Origin: an uncultured Asticcacaulis sp.
GTDB taxonomy: Bacteria; Pseudomonadota; Alphaproteobacteria; Caulobacterales; Caulobacteraceae
NCBI GenBank assembly: GCA_946480525.1
Contig: CAMLLA010000052.1
Span: forward strand, 1 to 14,882
Length of the DNA stretch: 14,882 nucleotides
Direction: 5' to 3'
A program made the position numbers and the translations under genes. This document shows, piece after piece, positions 7,283 to 14,882 of the stretch. Below the pieces are notes generated by a model. That model was not told where the DNA came from, searched no databases, and was given only the letters and a program-made list of their open reading frames with translations. Each line of letters starts with the position of its first letter. Positions within the stretch are counted from its first letter, which is position 1.

Positions 7283-7338
7283 GATTCGGCTGTAGATTCG
7301 AGGCGAACCAAGGGGCCTCAACGGGAGCGAACCGGCGG

Positions 7339-9144
7339 ATGGGTTTCATCGGCAATATCAGGCGCGACGCCACCTTCATGACACGCCTGCTGCGCATCCT
7401 GCGCCGCATACGCAGCGTCAACCCCGATTCCCACAATCTCGTGTGCGACGATTTCGAACACGCCGCCGACCAGTGGCCGACGCAGACCGCGCTGATTTTC
7501 GAAGGCAAGAGCCTGACCTATCAGCAACTCGATGTCATGGCGAACCGCTATGCCCACTGGGGCCGTCAGCGCGGCCTGAAGCCCGGCGACACAGTGGCCC
7601 TGTTCATGCCCAACCGTCTGGAATACCTGGCGATCTGGCTGGGCATGAACAAGATCGGCGTCGTCACCGCCCTGATCAACAACTCACTGACCGGCAAAGG
7701 CCTGGCGCACTGCCTCAATATTTCCATGGCGTCGCTGACCCTGGTCGACCTGACGACCATGCCGTGCTTCATGGAGGTCGAATCCCAGATCGAGCGCTTC
7801 CAGGCCTTGTGGGTACTGGACCTGCCGCGCGAACGGGAAACCGAGGATTGCCGCAGCCTGGACGCCGCCGTTAAGGGCGTGTCGACGGTCCGTCCCGACC
7901 GGGCGCCACGCGCGGAACTGAAAGCCTCGTCGACCGCGCTTTATATATATACGTCCGGAACGACAGGCCTGCCAAAGGCAGCCAAGATTTCCAATGCGCG
8001 CGCCCAATTGTACATGAAGGCCTTTGCCGGCCTGACCAAGATGACGCCCGGTGACCGGGTCTATTGCGTGCTGCCGCTCTATCATGCCACCGGAGGCCTG
8101 TGCGCGGCCGGCGCCGCCCTGATGAACGGCGGCGCGATCGTCCTCAAACGCAAATTCTCGGCCAGCCAGTTCTGGAGCGACGTCCGCCTGCAGGGCGTTA
8201 CCCACATCGTCTATATCGGCGAACTCTGCCGCTATCTTGTCAACTCTCCCCCTGCCCCCAATCCCGACGACGAACGCAAGCACAAGGTGCGCATGGCGTT
8301 CGGCAACGGCATGCGGCCCGAGGTTTGGGACCAGTTCAAGACGCGCTTCAAAATTCCCGACGTGCTGGAATTCTACGGCTCGACCGAAGGCAATGTGTCG
8401 CTGTTCAACCTCGATGGCCACTCTGGCGCCATCGCCCGGGTGCCGCGCATCCTGCGCAACAAGTTCAATGTCCGCCTGGTCCAGTTCGACATCGAAAGTG
8501 AAATGCCGGTACGCGGCCAGAACGGCCTGTGCATCGAATGCAAGCCCGGCGAAATCGGCGAAGCCATCGGCCACATCGCCCATGACGCGCGCCACGCCTA
8601 TTCCGGCTATGCCGACAAGACCGCCTCGCAGAAGAAGATCCTGACGGACGTCTTCAAAAAGGGCGACCAGTGGTTCCGTACCGGCGACCTGATGCGCCAG
8701 GACAAGCACGGCTATCTCTACTTTATCGACCGCATCGGCGACACCTTCCGCTGGAAGGGCGAAAACGTCTCGACATCGGAAGTCGCCGAATACTGCGCCT
8801 CGGCCCCCGGCGTCGAGGAAGCCATCGTTTATGGGATTCCCGTTCCCCATCACGACGGCAAGGCCGGCATGGTGTCGCTAATCACCCGTGAAGGCTTCGA
8901 TCTCAAGCTGTTCAAAGACCATGTCGACTCAAAGCTGCCGGCCTATGCACGTCCGCGCTTCGTCCGCCTGCTGCAGGAAGTCGAAACCACAGGCACCTTC
9001 AAGTACAAGAAGATGGACCTGATCAAGGAAGGCTTCGACCTGAATGCCGTCACCGATCCGCTCTATATATTGTACGGCGACGACTACGTACCGATAACGC
9101 AGGACCTTGCGGCCCAGATCGCCGGCGGGCAGCTGAGATTATAA
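7339..9144 (+). CDS. Long/very-long-chain acyl-CoA synthetase (FATP/FadD-like, AMP-forming)
   Basis: The 601-residue protein is full length for the fatty-acid-transport-protein type of acyl-CoA ligase. It would activate a fatty acid to acyl-AMP with ATP and then to acyl-CoA, at the inner face of the membrane. Visible motifs are the P-loop 'YTSGTTGLPKAAK' (204-216), 'EFYGSTEGN' (344-352), 'FRTGD' (446-450), the FATP/VLACS block 'DRIGDTFRWKGENVSTSEV' (464-482) and 'TGTFKYKK' (551-558) with the probable C-terminal catalytic lysine. The basic N-terminus 'RLLRILRRIR' may bind membrane. GGGAG lies about 11 bases before the ATG. An in-frame ATG at 7378 is an alternative start. Chain length and pathway role (beta-oxidation or lipid remodelling) cannot be read from the sequence. 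It is divergent from the small gene and unrelated in function to the T4SS. Confidence 0.92.
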   Translation: MGFIGNIRRDATFMTRLLRILRRIRSVNPDSHNLVCDDFEHAADQWPTQTALIFEGKSLTYQQLDVMANRYAHWGRQRGLKPGDTVALFMPNRLEYLAIWLGMNKIGVVTALINNSLTGKGLAHCLNISMASLTLVDLTTMPCFMEVESQIERFQALWVLDLPRERETEDCRSLDAAVKGVSTVRPDRAPRAELKASSTALYIYTSGTTGLPKAAKISNARAQLYMKAFAGLTKMTPGDRVYCVLPLYHATGGLCAAGAALMNGGAIVLKRKFSASQFWSDVRLQGVTHIVYIGELCRYLVNSPPAPNPDDERKHKVRMAFGNGMRPEVWDQFKTRFKIPDVLEFYGSTEGNVSLFNLDGHSGAIARVPRILRNKFNVRLVQFDIESEMPVRGQNGLCIECKPGEIGEAIGHIAHDARHAYSGYADKTASQKKILTDVFKKGDQWFRTGDLMRQDKHGYLYFIDRIGDTFRWKGENVSTSEVAEYCASAPGVEEAIVYGIPVPHHDGKAGMVSLITREGFDLKLFKDHVDSKLPAYARPRFVRLLQEVETTGTFKYKKMDLIKEGFDLNAVTDPLYILYGDDYVPITQDLAAQIAGGQLRL

Positions 9145-9177
9145 CTGTCGGGGCGCAAAACCCTTTTTGCCAAAAGC

Positions 9178-9206
9178 TTGCATCCTGCCGCCGCGAACCC
9201 TATCCA
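9178..9206 (+). promoter_or_regulatory. Possible promoter of the GlsB-type gene
   Basis: TTGCAT (9178-9183) and TATCCA (9201-9206) are spaced by 17 bases, giving a leader of about 60 bases before the ATG at 9271. The -10 match is weak. I found no convincing general-stress (EcfG-type) promoter here. Confidence 0.25.
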
Positions 9207-9270
9207 AAACCGGTCAAACCCTTTGCTATCTTTACCTTACTCCGCACAGCGCGGTAATGGAGATAGTCTT

Positions 9271-9528
9271 ATGGAACTTCAAGTTGGATGGCTGGCCGCC
9301 ATAGTCGTCGGCGCTCTCGCCGGCTGGATCGCCGAACAATTCATGCGCTCGGAACAAGGCCTGTTGATGAATATCGTCATGGGTATCCTGGGTGCTCTTA
9401 TCGCCAATGCCGTTCTAGCCATGATCGGTGTCCAGCTGGGCGGCGTCATCGGTTACCTGATTGCCGGCGTGGTCGGTGCCTGCCTGCTTATTGCCGTCGG
9501 CCGGGCCTTCAAGGGCCGAAGGGTTTAA
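9271..9528 (+). CDS. GlsB/YeaQ/YmgE family small membrane protein
   Basis: The product is 85 residues with three hydrophobic, glycine-rich segments (about 5-23, 30-52, 56-78) and a basic end 'RAFKGRRV'. The pattern 'AGWIAEQFM...GLLMNIVMGILGALIANAVL...GGVIGYLIAGVVGA' is that of the transglycosylase-associated GlsB/YeaQ/YmgE family. These are inner-membrane proteins often linked to stress responses, with unknown molecular function. The start is the ATG at 9271 because GGAGAT precedes it by 8 bases. An in-frame ATG at 9178 would add 31 polar residues unlike the family. It follows the acyl-CoA synthetase by 126 bases, probably with its own promoter, and is closed by a strong hairpin. Confidence 0.92.
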   Translation: MELQVGWLAAIVVGALAGWIAEQFMRSEQGLLMNIVMGILGALIANAVLAMIGVQLGGVIGYLIAGVVGACLLIAVGRAFKGRRV

Positions 9529-9552
9529 CTCCCTGTAAAACAACACAAAGAC

Positions 9553-9579
9553 AAGCGGCGAAGGTTTCCTTCGCCGCTT
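9553..9579 (+). terminator. Intrinsic terminator-like hairpin after the GlsB-type gene
   Basis: AAGCGGCGAAGG and CCTTCGCCGCTT form a perfect 12-base stem around a TTT loop, 24 bases after the stop codon. The tail (CTTTCATT) is only moderately U-rich. The core of the stem recurs at 12762-12791. Confidence 0.75.
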
Positions 9580-9645
9580 CTTTCATTGTCACGTCGGAAC
9601 CGCCTTCTGTTGCCGTCCTGTAACATTTCAGTGAAAAGCCCGACC

Positions 9646-9674
9646 TTAACATCGTATACGGTATTATTTATTTT
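9646..9674 (+). promoter_or_regulatory. Probable promoter of the plus-strand TonB receptor
   Basis: TTAACA (9646-9651) and TATTTT (9669-9674) are spaced by 17 bases in a conspicuous AT-rich island (9655-9679) that stands out in GC-rich DNA. A start near 9681 would give a leader of about 31 bases holding only the hairpin at 9686-9709. Confidence 0.45.
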
Positions 9675-9685
9675 ATTCTCGGTTT

Positions 9686-9709
9686 AGCCTCCTCCGACCG
9701 TAGGAGGTT
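9686..9709 (+). promoter_or_regulatory. Shine-Dalgarno site with a self-pairing anti-SD upstream
   Basis: AGGAGG (9702-9707) is a perfect Shine-Dalgarno sequence 5 bases before the ATG at 9713. CCTCCT (9688-9693) just upstream is its exact complement, with an 8-base loop (CCGACCGT). A G-U and an A-U pair can extend the stem to 8 pairs. The hairpin would mask the ribosome site and could throttle translation of the receptor. Confidence 0.5.
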
Positions 9710-9712
9710 CGC

Positions 9713-12697
9713 ATGAAACAGACATATTGTTCCGTAGCCCGCCTGATGCAGGGCAGCGCCATTGCCCTGACGCTTGCCGTTCTGGCCCCCGCCGCGTTCG
9801 CACAGGATGCCGCCGCCACGGATAAAGCCGAAGAAACGACTAAGGCCGAACCGCAGGACGAAGCCGTCGTTGTTACCGGCAGCCGCATCCGCCATCGCGG
9901 CGCCCAGAGCGCTACCCCAACCTCGACCATCAGTGCGGACACCATTCAAAAGACCGGCACGCGCCAGATCGCCGACCTGGTCAACCAGTTGCCGGCCCTG
10001 GTCATCAGCCAGAGCGACCAGACCAGCAATGCCAATCGCGACAAGGATTCGATGGACCAGAGCCATCCCGGCATGAATGCGCTTGACCTGCGTGGCCTGG
10101 GCACCAAGCGCACCCTCGTCCTCGTCAATGGCCGCCGCCATGTGCCAGGTGCGCCCGGCAGTGCCGCAGTCGATATTTCGACCGTACCTTCCAGCCTGGT
10201 CGAGCGCGTCGAAGTCATTACCGGTGGCGCCTCGGCGCTTTATGGCGCCGACGCTGTCGCCGGCGTGGCCAATTTCATTCTCAAGAAGGATTTCGAAGGC
10301 GTCGATGTCAACCTGCGCTACGGCAATTCCTCGCGCAACGACATGCCAAGCTACGACGTCGACCTGCTCTACGGCCGGAATTTCGCCGACGGCAAGGGCA
10401 ATTTCACCATCTTCGGCTACTATGGTGTATCCGACGGCACGGTCAGCGGTCAGGACCGGCCATGGACGGCACGCGGCAATCCGTGGTGGCAGCCGGTTCC
10501 GGGCGCGACGCCAACCCTGAACTACATCCTGGATGGCCGTCAGAACCTTGGCTATTCGCCGCGCGCCCAGGTGCTGCTCGGCAAAAAGGTGTGGACATTC
10601 AACGACGACGGCACCATGCGCGCGCCGATCCTTGGGCCTGGCGGCATACTGCCCAACACCTACAATCTCAGCCTGCCGGAAACGGTCGCCAACCTCGAAA
10701 CCGACGGCGGCGAATATGGCGGGCGCTATGACAGCTGGCTTTTGTCAGTGCCCAATGACCGCTTCATCACCCACGGCACGCTCAACTACCAGATATCGGA
10801 CAATCTGAGCTACTTCCTGGAAATGGACTATGCCACCAACAAGTCCCACGGCGAGTACGGCATGTGGTGGGAAGGCGCCTCCAACTGGCTATGGGAAGGC
10901 AATCCGTTCATTACCCAGGAAATGATCAACGCCAATGGCGGCAGCCTGCCCTATGTCGCCTTTGCCCGCCAGTTTCCGGAAATGGGGCGGTCCAAATCCT
11001 ATTATAAACGCGACCTGAGCCAGGTCGTAACCGGCTTCGACGGTAAATTGCCTGCGTTGATTCGCGACCATGACTGGACCTGGTCGGCCTACGTTTCATA
11101 TGGCCGGACCGAGGAAACCATCCAGGATCGCAACAGCGTTTCCAATGAACGCTACATGCGCGCACTCGACGTCGTCTCCGGTCCGGGTGGTACGCCGATC
11201 TGCTGGGTCAATTCCGACGCCGACACCAGCAATGACGATCCGGCATGTAAGCCGCTCAATCCGTTCAAGCCGCTGACGCAGGATGTGATCGGCTATCTGA
11301 CCTTCAACCCCAGCGAATCGAAGTCGTGGCTGGATCAGACGGTCGTGTCGGGCTACGCCACCGGCGCGCTGTTCACACTGCCGGCCGGCGAGGTCCAGGG
11401 CGTGATCGGTGGCGAATACCGCAAGGAACGCAACCATATCGGCGCCGTCGCCGAATACGATCCGAACAACCCGGCCTATGTCCCCGACTACGGCGTGATC
11501 CAGAACCCGCTCGATGGCGAATTCGATGTGAAAGAGGTGTTCGGCGAACTGAGCGTGCCTATCCTGGCCAACCTTCCGTTTGCGCACAAGCTGTCGGTTG
11601 ACGCCGCCATCCGCTCATCGGACTATTCGACCGCCGGCAAGACGACCTCATGGAAATACGGCCTGCAATATGCGCCGATCCGCGACATCCGCCTGCGCAC
11701 CACCTATGGCAAGGCTGTCCGGGCGCCGAACATCTCCGAAGTCTTCACCGCCAGTTCGATCAGCGGCCAGTGGCTGAACGATCCGTGCAACTATTACATG
11801 GAACGCCGGAACGAGACGACGGCTGACACCAAGGCCAACTGCGCCATACTCAATCCGGCCAACAAGAACAGCTACTGGCTGTGGCTTGAGGTCGAAAAGA
11901 AAGGCAATCCGGATCTGAAGGTTGAAACCGCGAAGACGCTAACGGTTGGCCTGGTCTTCCAGCCGCGAAACATCAAGAATTTCAGCTTCTCGATCGACTA
12001 TTACGGCATCGACCTGACCGACGTCATCGCGGCCGTCGAACCGCAGACCATTATCAACAAGTGCGTCGACGCCCCCATGACCGGCAATCCTTACTGCGAC
12101 CTGGTCGTGCGCGAGGCCGGCACCAACAACCTGCTGCGCGTCGTCAAGCAGAACATCAACCTGGCACAGCGCATCAACCGCGGCATCGACCTGGAGCTCG
12201 ACTACTCCGTCGATATGGCATCCTGGGGCTGGGGAACCAATGCCGGGCGCCTGTCGATCAATTCGGTCTATACGCACCTGCTCGAAAACAAGATCACGCC
12301 CGATCCGGACAATCCGGAAAACATCACAGATACCCTGGGCGTGTTCGGCTTCCCCGAATGGAAGGGTGTGACGCGCGTGGCCTATGCGAACGGTCCGTTG
12401 TGGCTGAGCTGGAACCTGCGCCAGTTCTCGCCGATGCGCATGAACCCAACCATTACCCCCGCAGCCTATTCCCCCTACCGGACCAAGACGGTCTATTACA
12501 GCGACTTTTACGGCTCGTATCAGCTGAAGCCCAACCTGACGCTCGGCTTCGGCATTAGCAACGTCTTCGACAGCGCACCGCCGCGCTATCCGGGAGCCGA
12601 GGCCGGCGGCGCCTATTTCGGCGACGAAGGCTGGCAATCGGGTGTCTACGACGTCATCGGCCGGACGGGCTTCATCGCCCTGAGATACCGGCGATAA
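9713..12697 (+). CDS. TonB-dependent outer-membrane receptor (complete)
   Basis: The 994-residue protein has a signal peptide at 1-30 (ending 'APAAFA'), a TonB box-like 'EAVVVTG' at 50-56, a plug domain at about 67-195 ('LRGLGTKRTLVLVNGRR', 'VERVEVITGGASALYGADAVAGVANFIL') and a long beta-barrel to the end. This architecture imports large or scarce ligands across the outer membrane using TonB/ExbBD energy. Three cysteine pairs in probable surface loops (C497/C512, C692/C710, C784/C795) suggest disulfides. The C-terminus 'IALRYRR' ends in arginine and not the usual terminal aromatic. The ligand cannot be assigned: no sugar, iron or transport genes lie beside it. The start is fixed by the perfect AGGAGG. 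The gene has its own promoter-like region and is convergent with a second receptor. Confidence 0.95.
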   Translation: MKQTYCSVARLMQGSAIALTLAVLAPAAFAQDAAATDKAEETTKAEPQDEAVVVTGSRIRHRGAQSATPTSTISADTIQKTGTRQIADLVNQLPALVISQSDQTSNANRDKDSMDQSHPGMNALDLRGLGTKRTLVLVNGRRHVPGAPGSAAVDISTVPSSLVERVEVITGGASALYGADAVAGVANFILKKDFEGVDVNLRYGNSSRNDMPSYDVDLLYGRNFADGKGNFTIFGYYGVSDGTVSGQDRPWTARGNPWWQPVPGATPTLNYILDGRQNLGYSPRAQVLLGKKVWTFNDDGTMRAPILGPGGILPNTYNLSLPETVANLETDGGEYGGRYDSWLLSVPNDRFITHGTLNYQISDNLSYFLEMDYATNKSHGEYGMWWEGASNWLWEGNPFITQEMINANGGSLPYVAFARQFPEMGRSKSYYKRDLSQVVTGFDGKLPALIRDHDWTWSAYVSYGRTEETIQDRNSVSNERYMRALDVVSGPGGTPICWVNSDADTSNDDPACKPLNPFKPLTQDVIGYLTFNPSESKSWLDQTVVSGYATGALFTLPAGEVQGVIGGEYRKERNHIGAVAEYDPNNPAYVPDYGVIQNPLDGEFDVKEVFGELSVPILANLPFAHKLSVDAAIRSSDYSTAGKTTSWKYGLQYAPIRDIRLRTTYGKAVRAPNISEVFTASSISGQWLNDPCNYYMERRNETTADTKANCAILNPANKNSYWLWLEVEKKGNPDLKVETAKTLTVGLVFQPRNIKNFSFSIDYYGIDLTDVIAAVEPQTIINKCVDAPMTGNPYCDLVVREAGTNNLLRVVKQNINLAQRINRGIDLELDYSVDMASWGWGTNAGRLSINSVYTHLLENKITPDPDNPENITDTLGVFGFPEWKGVTRVAYANGPLWLSWNLRQFSPMRMNPTITPAAYSPYRTKTVYYSDFYGSYQLKPNLTLGFGISNVFDSAPPRYPGAEAGGAYFGDEGWQSGVYDVIGRTGFIALRYRR

Positions 12698-12698
12698 A

Positions 12699-12742
12699 GC
12701 GATGCGCGGAAAAGTGTGAGCGGTTTTCCGCATAAGCATCGC
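12699..12742. repeat. Two-stem palindromic intergenic repeat (RIME-like)
   Basis: Outer arms GCGATGC (12699-12705) and GCATCGC (12736-12742) enclose inner arms GCGGAAAA (12706-12713) and TTTTCCGC (12724-12731), with a 10-base loop GTGTGAGCGG and a 4-base ATAA bulge. All pairs are perfect. It begins two bases after the receptor stop codon. From memory, intergenic palindromes with a GGAAAAGTGTG...GCGGTTTTCC core are widespread in alphaproteobacteria, resembling the RIME-type elements of rhizobia. That link is not verified here. Confidence 0.6.
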
Positions 12743-12761
12743 GACAACCCTAAACCAGAAA

Positions 12762-12791
12762 AAAGCGGCGAAGGTTTCCCTTCGCCGCTTT
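12762..12791. terminator. Bidirectional intrinsic terminator between convergent receptors
   Basis: AAAGCGGCGAAGG (12762-12774) pairs with CCTTCGCCGCTTT (12779-12791) in a perfect 13-base stem with a 4-base loop. On the plus strand it is followed by ATTTTA. On the minus strand it is followed by six U from the A-run at 12759-12764. It can therefore end transcription of both the upstream plus-strand receptor and the minus-strand receptor that stops at 12848. Confidence 0.8.
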
Positions 12792-12847
12792 ATTTTACGA
12801 GCTTCGGACGGCCATACGCGCCGCCTTCTTTTTAATCCTGCTGGTTC

Positions 12848-14881
12848 TTAATAGCGCACCCGCAGCGTCACCCCATAGGTCTTGGGCGCGCCCAGGAAGG
12901 CGTCATAGGTGTTGCTGTCCGAAGCCTGGTTGTAATAGGTGCCCGGGTGCGAGCCGCCCGACTGGACCGTCTGCTGGAAGCCGGTGCCCTGAAGCGGAGC
13001 GTTCAGGACGACCTGCTTGTAGGTTTCGTCGGTCAGGTTCTGGCCCCAGACTTCGACCGTCCAGCGCCGGTCGGCCGAGCCGATCGACAGGCGGCCGTTG
13101 ACCAGGGTGTAGGCGTCCTGCTCCTTGTACGGGATCAGGTCCGAACCGGTGTTGTATTCCGAAGAATACTTGGCCGACAGGTTGGCGCCGATACGCAGGT
13201 CGCCGACATTGCCGCCCCACGACAGGGCCGCCGTGCCGCTCCACTTGGGGGCGAACGACATCTGGGCGCCCGGCAGCAGCGACAGGCCAGGGAAGTGGCT
13301 GGGGTTGATCAGGTCCGCCGCCGTGAACTTGCCGTACTTGGTGTCGGTGTAGGTCACGCCGCCCTGGAAGGTCAGGCCGGTGATCGGCGTACGCCAGTAG
13401 ACGTCGGCATCGAAGCCCTTCGATTCCAGTACCGGGATCGATTCGACGACGAAGGCCGTGCCGAGGAAGGTGTTGAGCTGGAAGTTCTGGAACTTCTGGT
13501 CGAAGGCTGCCACGTTCAGTTGCAGGGCGTTGTCGAACAGGGCGGTCTTCAGGCCCAGCTCGTAGCTATCGACCGTTTCCGGCGGGAACCACAGGTCGGC
13601 GTCCGGCGTCACACCGGTCTGGGCGCGGTCCAGATTGAAACCACCCGCCTTGTAGCCGCGTGCATACGAGGCATAGGTCATGGTGTTTTCGCTGACGTGC
13701 CATGCCGCCTTGAACGTGCCCGACAGGTCGCCATCGCTGTTGCTGTCGGCGACGCTGCGGTTGTTGAAGGCCGGGTTGGCCCAGAACGGACACATGCCAC
13801 CGGCAAGTGTCTGCGCCGTCGTGCCGCCGGCGCGGATGGCGGCCAGCCAGATCGGGTTGGCGCCATTGGCCAGCGCCTGTCCGGCGGCGGCCGTCGGGTT
13901 GGTCGGGTTGGCAGCCAGGGCCGCGGCATAAAGGGCGCCGGCCTGCTGATACTTGGTGAGGGCCGCACCACAGCCAGCGCCGTTATCGCTGTTGGTGTAG
14001 AAGGCCGTCATGCTCTTCTTTTCCTGGGTGTAGCGCAGGCCCAGGGTGAATTCGAGCGTATTGATCCGCCACGAATTGTTGGTAAAGAGCGCGAAGCTTT
14101 CGTCTGTCTGGGTATAGAAGTCGCGCGCGCCCTCACCGGCCCTGAAGTTGGTGCCGAAGGCGCGGCCCGTCATGTTCGGCAGGAAGCTCGGGCTGGGCGT
14201 GATCGCCGGATTGATGGCGTTCAACTGGGTCGAGATCAGCAGGCTGAGATAGGGCTCATACTGCGTGCCGTAGACGTAGGAGTCGTGGCGGTCCAGGTCT
14301 TCCTTGACGTAGAAGGCGCCGACCAGCCAGTTGACGTTCTCGGTGGCGCCGGCCAGGCGGACTTCCTGGCTGAAGGTCTTGAAGCGGGCGTCGAAGTCGC
14401 CATTGTCGCGGCGATAGAGGATATCGGCGCCGGTGTAGTCGATGTCCTGGCCGTTGGTCGACTTCCAGTCGCGGGCCGCGCTGATGAGGGTCAGTTGCGA
14501 ATCCCACAGGTCCGGCAGCTTGACATTGGTTTCGACGGAGAAGCCGCCGTCGCGGATCACCTGGTGGGTGTCGCGGTTGGAATAGGCCAGGCGTGCTTCG
14601 GGATTGGGCGTGGTCGCGACACCGTTACCGGCCGCCAGCAGGTTGATGGCGGTCGCGGTCGGGCCGGTGCGGATCTGAACGGCCCCGCAGCAGTATTCAT
14701 TGCGATGGCTGTAGTCGCCGATCAGGCGGATGTCGATCAGATCCGTCGGCGTGAACAGCAGCTGGCCACGAATGGTCTGGAAGTCCTGCGTTCCATCTTC
14801 CTTCAGCGTGCGCGGGCCGACGCCGGTATTGACGTTCATGAAGCCATCGCGCTTGCGGCTGGCGACGTAGAGGCGGCCGGC
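12848..14881 (-). CDS. TonB-dependent outer-membrane receptor, C-terminal part (N-terminus beyond the right edge)
   Basis: The frame is open to the window edge, so the visible 677 residues lack the signal peptide, TonB box and most of the plug. An ATG at 14839 is internal: codons before it read 'AGRLYVASRKRDGFMNV', a typical receptor stretch. Barrel hallmarks include 'EFTLGLRYTQEKKSM', 'TYASYARGYKAGGFNLDR', 'ETVDSYELGLKTALFDNAL', 'VAAFDQKFQNFQLNTF', 'VESKGFD'-like strands and the C-terminus 'TYGVTLRVRY' ending in an aromatic residue. The barrel type differs from the complete receptor upstream, so the two are not a recent duplication. Cysteines occur as an adjacent pair ('EYCCGAV') and in an Ala/Pro/Asn-rich loop ('GAGCGAAL', 'GGMCPFWANP'). 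The ligand is unknown. The gene is convergent with the other receptor and shares its terminator. Confidence 0.93.
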   Translation of the reverse strand, partial: AGRLYVASRKRDGFMNVNTGVGPRTLKEDGTQDFQTIRGQLLFTPTDLIDIRLIGDYSHRNEYCCGAVQIRTGPTATAINLLAAGNGVATTPNPEARLAYSNRDTHQVIRDGGFSVETNVKLPDLWDSQLTLISAARDWKSTNGQDIDYTGADILYRRDNGDFDARFKTFSQEVRLAGATENVNWLVGAFYVKEDLDRHDSYVYGTQYEPYLSLLISTQLNAINPAITPSPSFLPNMTGRAFGTNFRAGEGARDFYTQTDESFALFTNNSWRINTLEFTLGLRYTQEKKSMTAFYTNSDNGAGCGAALTKYQQAGALYAAALAANPTNPTAAAGQALANGANPIWLAAIRAGGTTAQTLAGGMCPFWANPAFNNRSVADSNSDGDLSGTFKAAWHVSENTMTYASYARGYKAGGFNLDRAQTGVTPDADLWFPPETVDSYELGLKTALFDNALQLNVAAFDQKFQNFQLNTFLGTAFVVESIPVLESKGFDADVYWRTPITGLTFQGGVTYTDTKYGKFTAADLINPSHFPGLSLLPGAQMSFAPKWSGTAALSWGGNVGDLRIGANLSAKYSSEYNTGSDLIPYKEQDAYTLVNGRLSIGSADRRWTVEVWGQNLTDETYKQVVLNAPLQGTGFQQTVQSGGSHPGTYYNQASDSNTYDAFLGAPKTYGVTLRVRY

Positions 14882-14882
14882 G

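Noticed and set aside
7938..7951. TATATATATA run, as a promoter or repeat
   Set aside because: It lies inside the acyl-CoA synthetase P-loop coding region (Leu-Tyr-Ile-Tyr) and is explained by the codons.
9155..9170. Small hairpin GCAAAA-CCCT-TTTTGC after the acyl-CoA synthetase stop, as a terminator
   Set aside because: The stem has only six pairs, four of them A-T, and no U-tract follows. Too weak to call.
9596..9617. GGAAC...CGTC upstream of the TonB receptor, as a general-stress (EcfG-type) promoter
   Set aside because: The spacing is 13 bases where 16-17 are expected, and the second element does not match CGTT.

Overview
This GC-rich window looks like chromosomal DNA from an alphaproteobacterium, probably Caulobacterales or a related TonB-receptor-rich lineage such as Asticcacaulis or a sphingomonad. 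The basis is codon usage, two large TonB-dependent receptors of the type common in those groups, and a palindromic intergenic repeat of a kind I recall from alphaproteobacteria. The genus is inference.

Positions 1-6686, minus strand, hold a tightly packed type IV secretion system (T4SS) operon read right to left: virB2 (pilin), virB3, virB4 (ATPase), virB6 (polytopic channel protein), virB9, virB10 (outer-membrane core and energy-sensing bridge) and virB11 (ATPase, cut by the left edge after 167 residues). Gaps are at most about 11 bases and two junctions overlap (TAATG, ATGA), so it is very likely one coupled transcript. virB1, virB5, virB7, virB8 and virD4 are not in the visible part. virB6 is followed directly by virB9, where many systems place virB7 and/or virB8. 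Two perfect palindromes lie upstream of virB2 and are candidate operators.

Positions 6921-7157, minus strand, hold a small unrecognised gene of 74-78 residues. It is divergent from a plus-strand FATP/FadD-like acyl-CoA synthetase (7339-9144), followed by a small GlsB/YeaQ-type membrane protein (9271-9528) with a strong hairpin behind it.

Positions 9713-12697, plus strand, encode a complete 994-residue TonB-dependent receptor with a promoter-like AT-rich leader and a Shine-Dalgarno (SD) sequence that can pair with an upstream CCTCCT. It converges on a second, different TonB-dependent receptor (12848 to the right edge, minus strand, N-terminus off the window). The 150-base gap between them holds a two-stem palindromic repeat and a hairpin that can act as a terminator in both directions. 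Its stem matches the one behind the GlsB-type gene.

I see no CRISPR array, tRNA, rRNA, transposase or phage gene, and no clear evidence of an undescribed multi-gene system. The points most worth a second look are the compact T4SS gene set, the palindromes upstream of virB2, the SD-masking hairpin and the small orphan gene.
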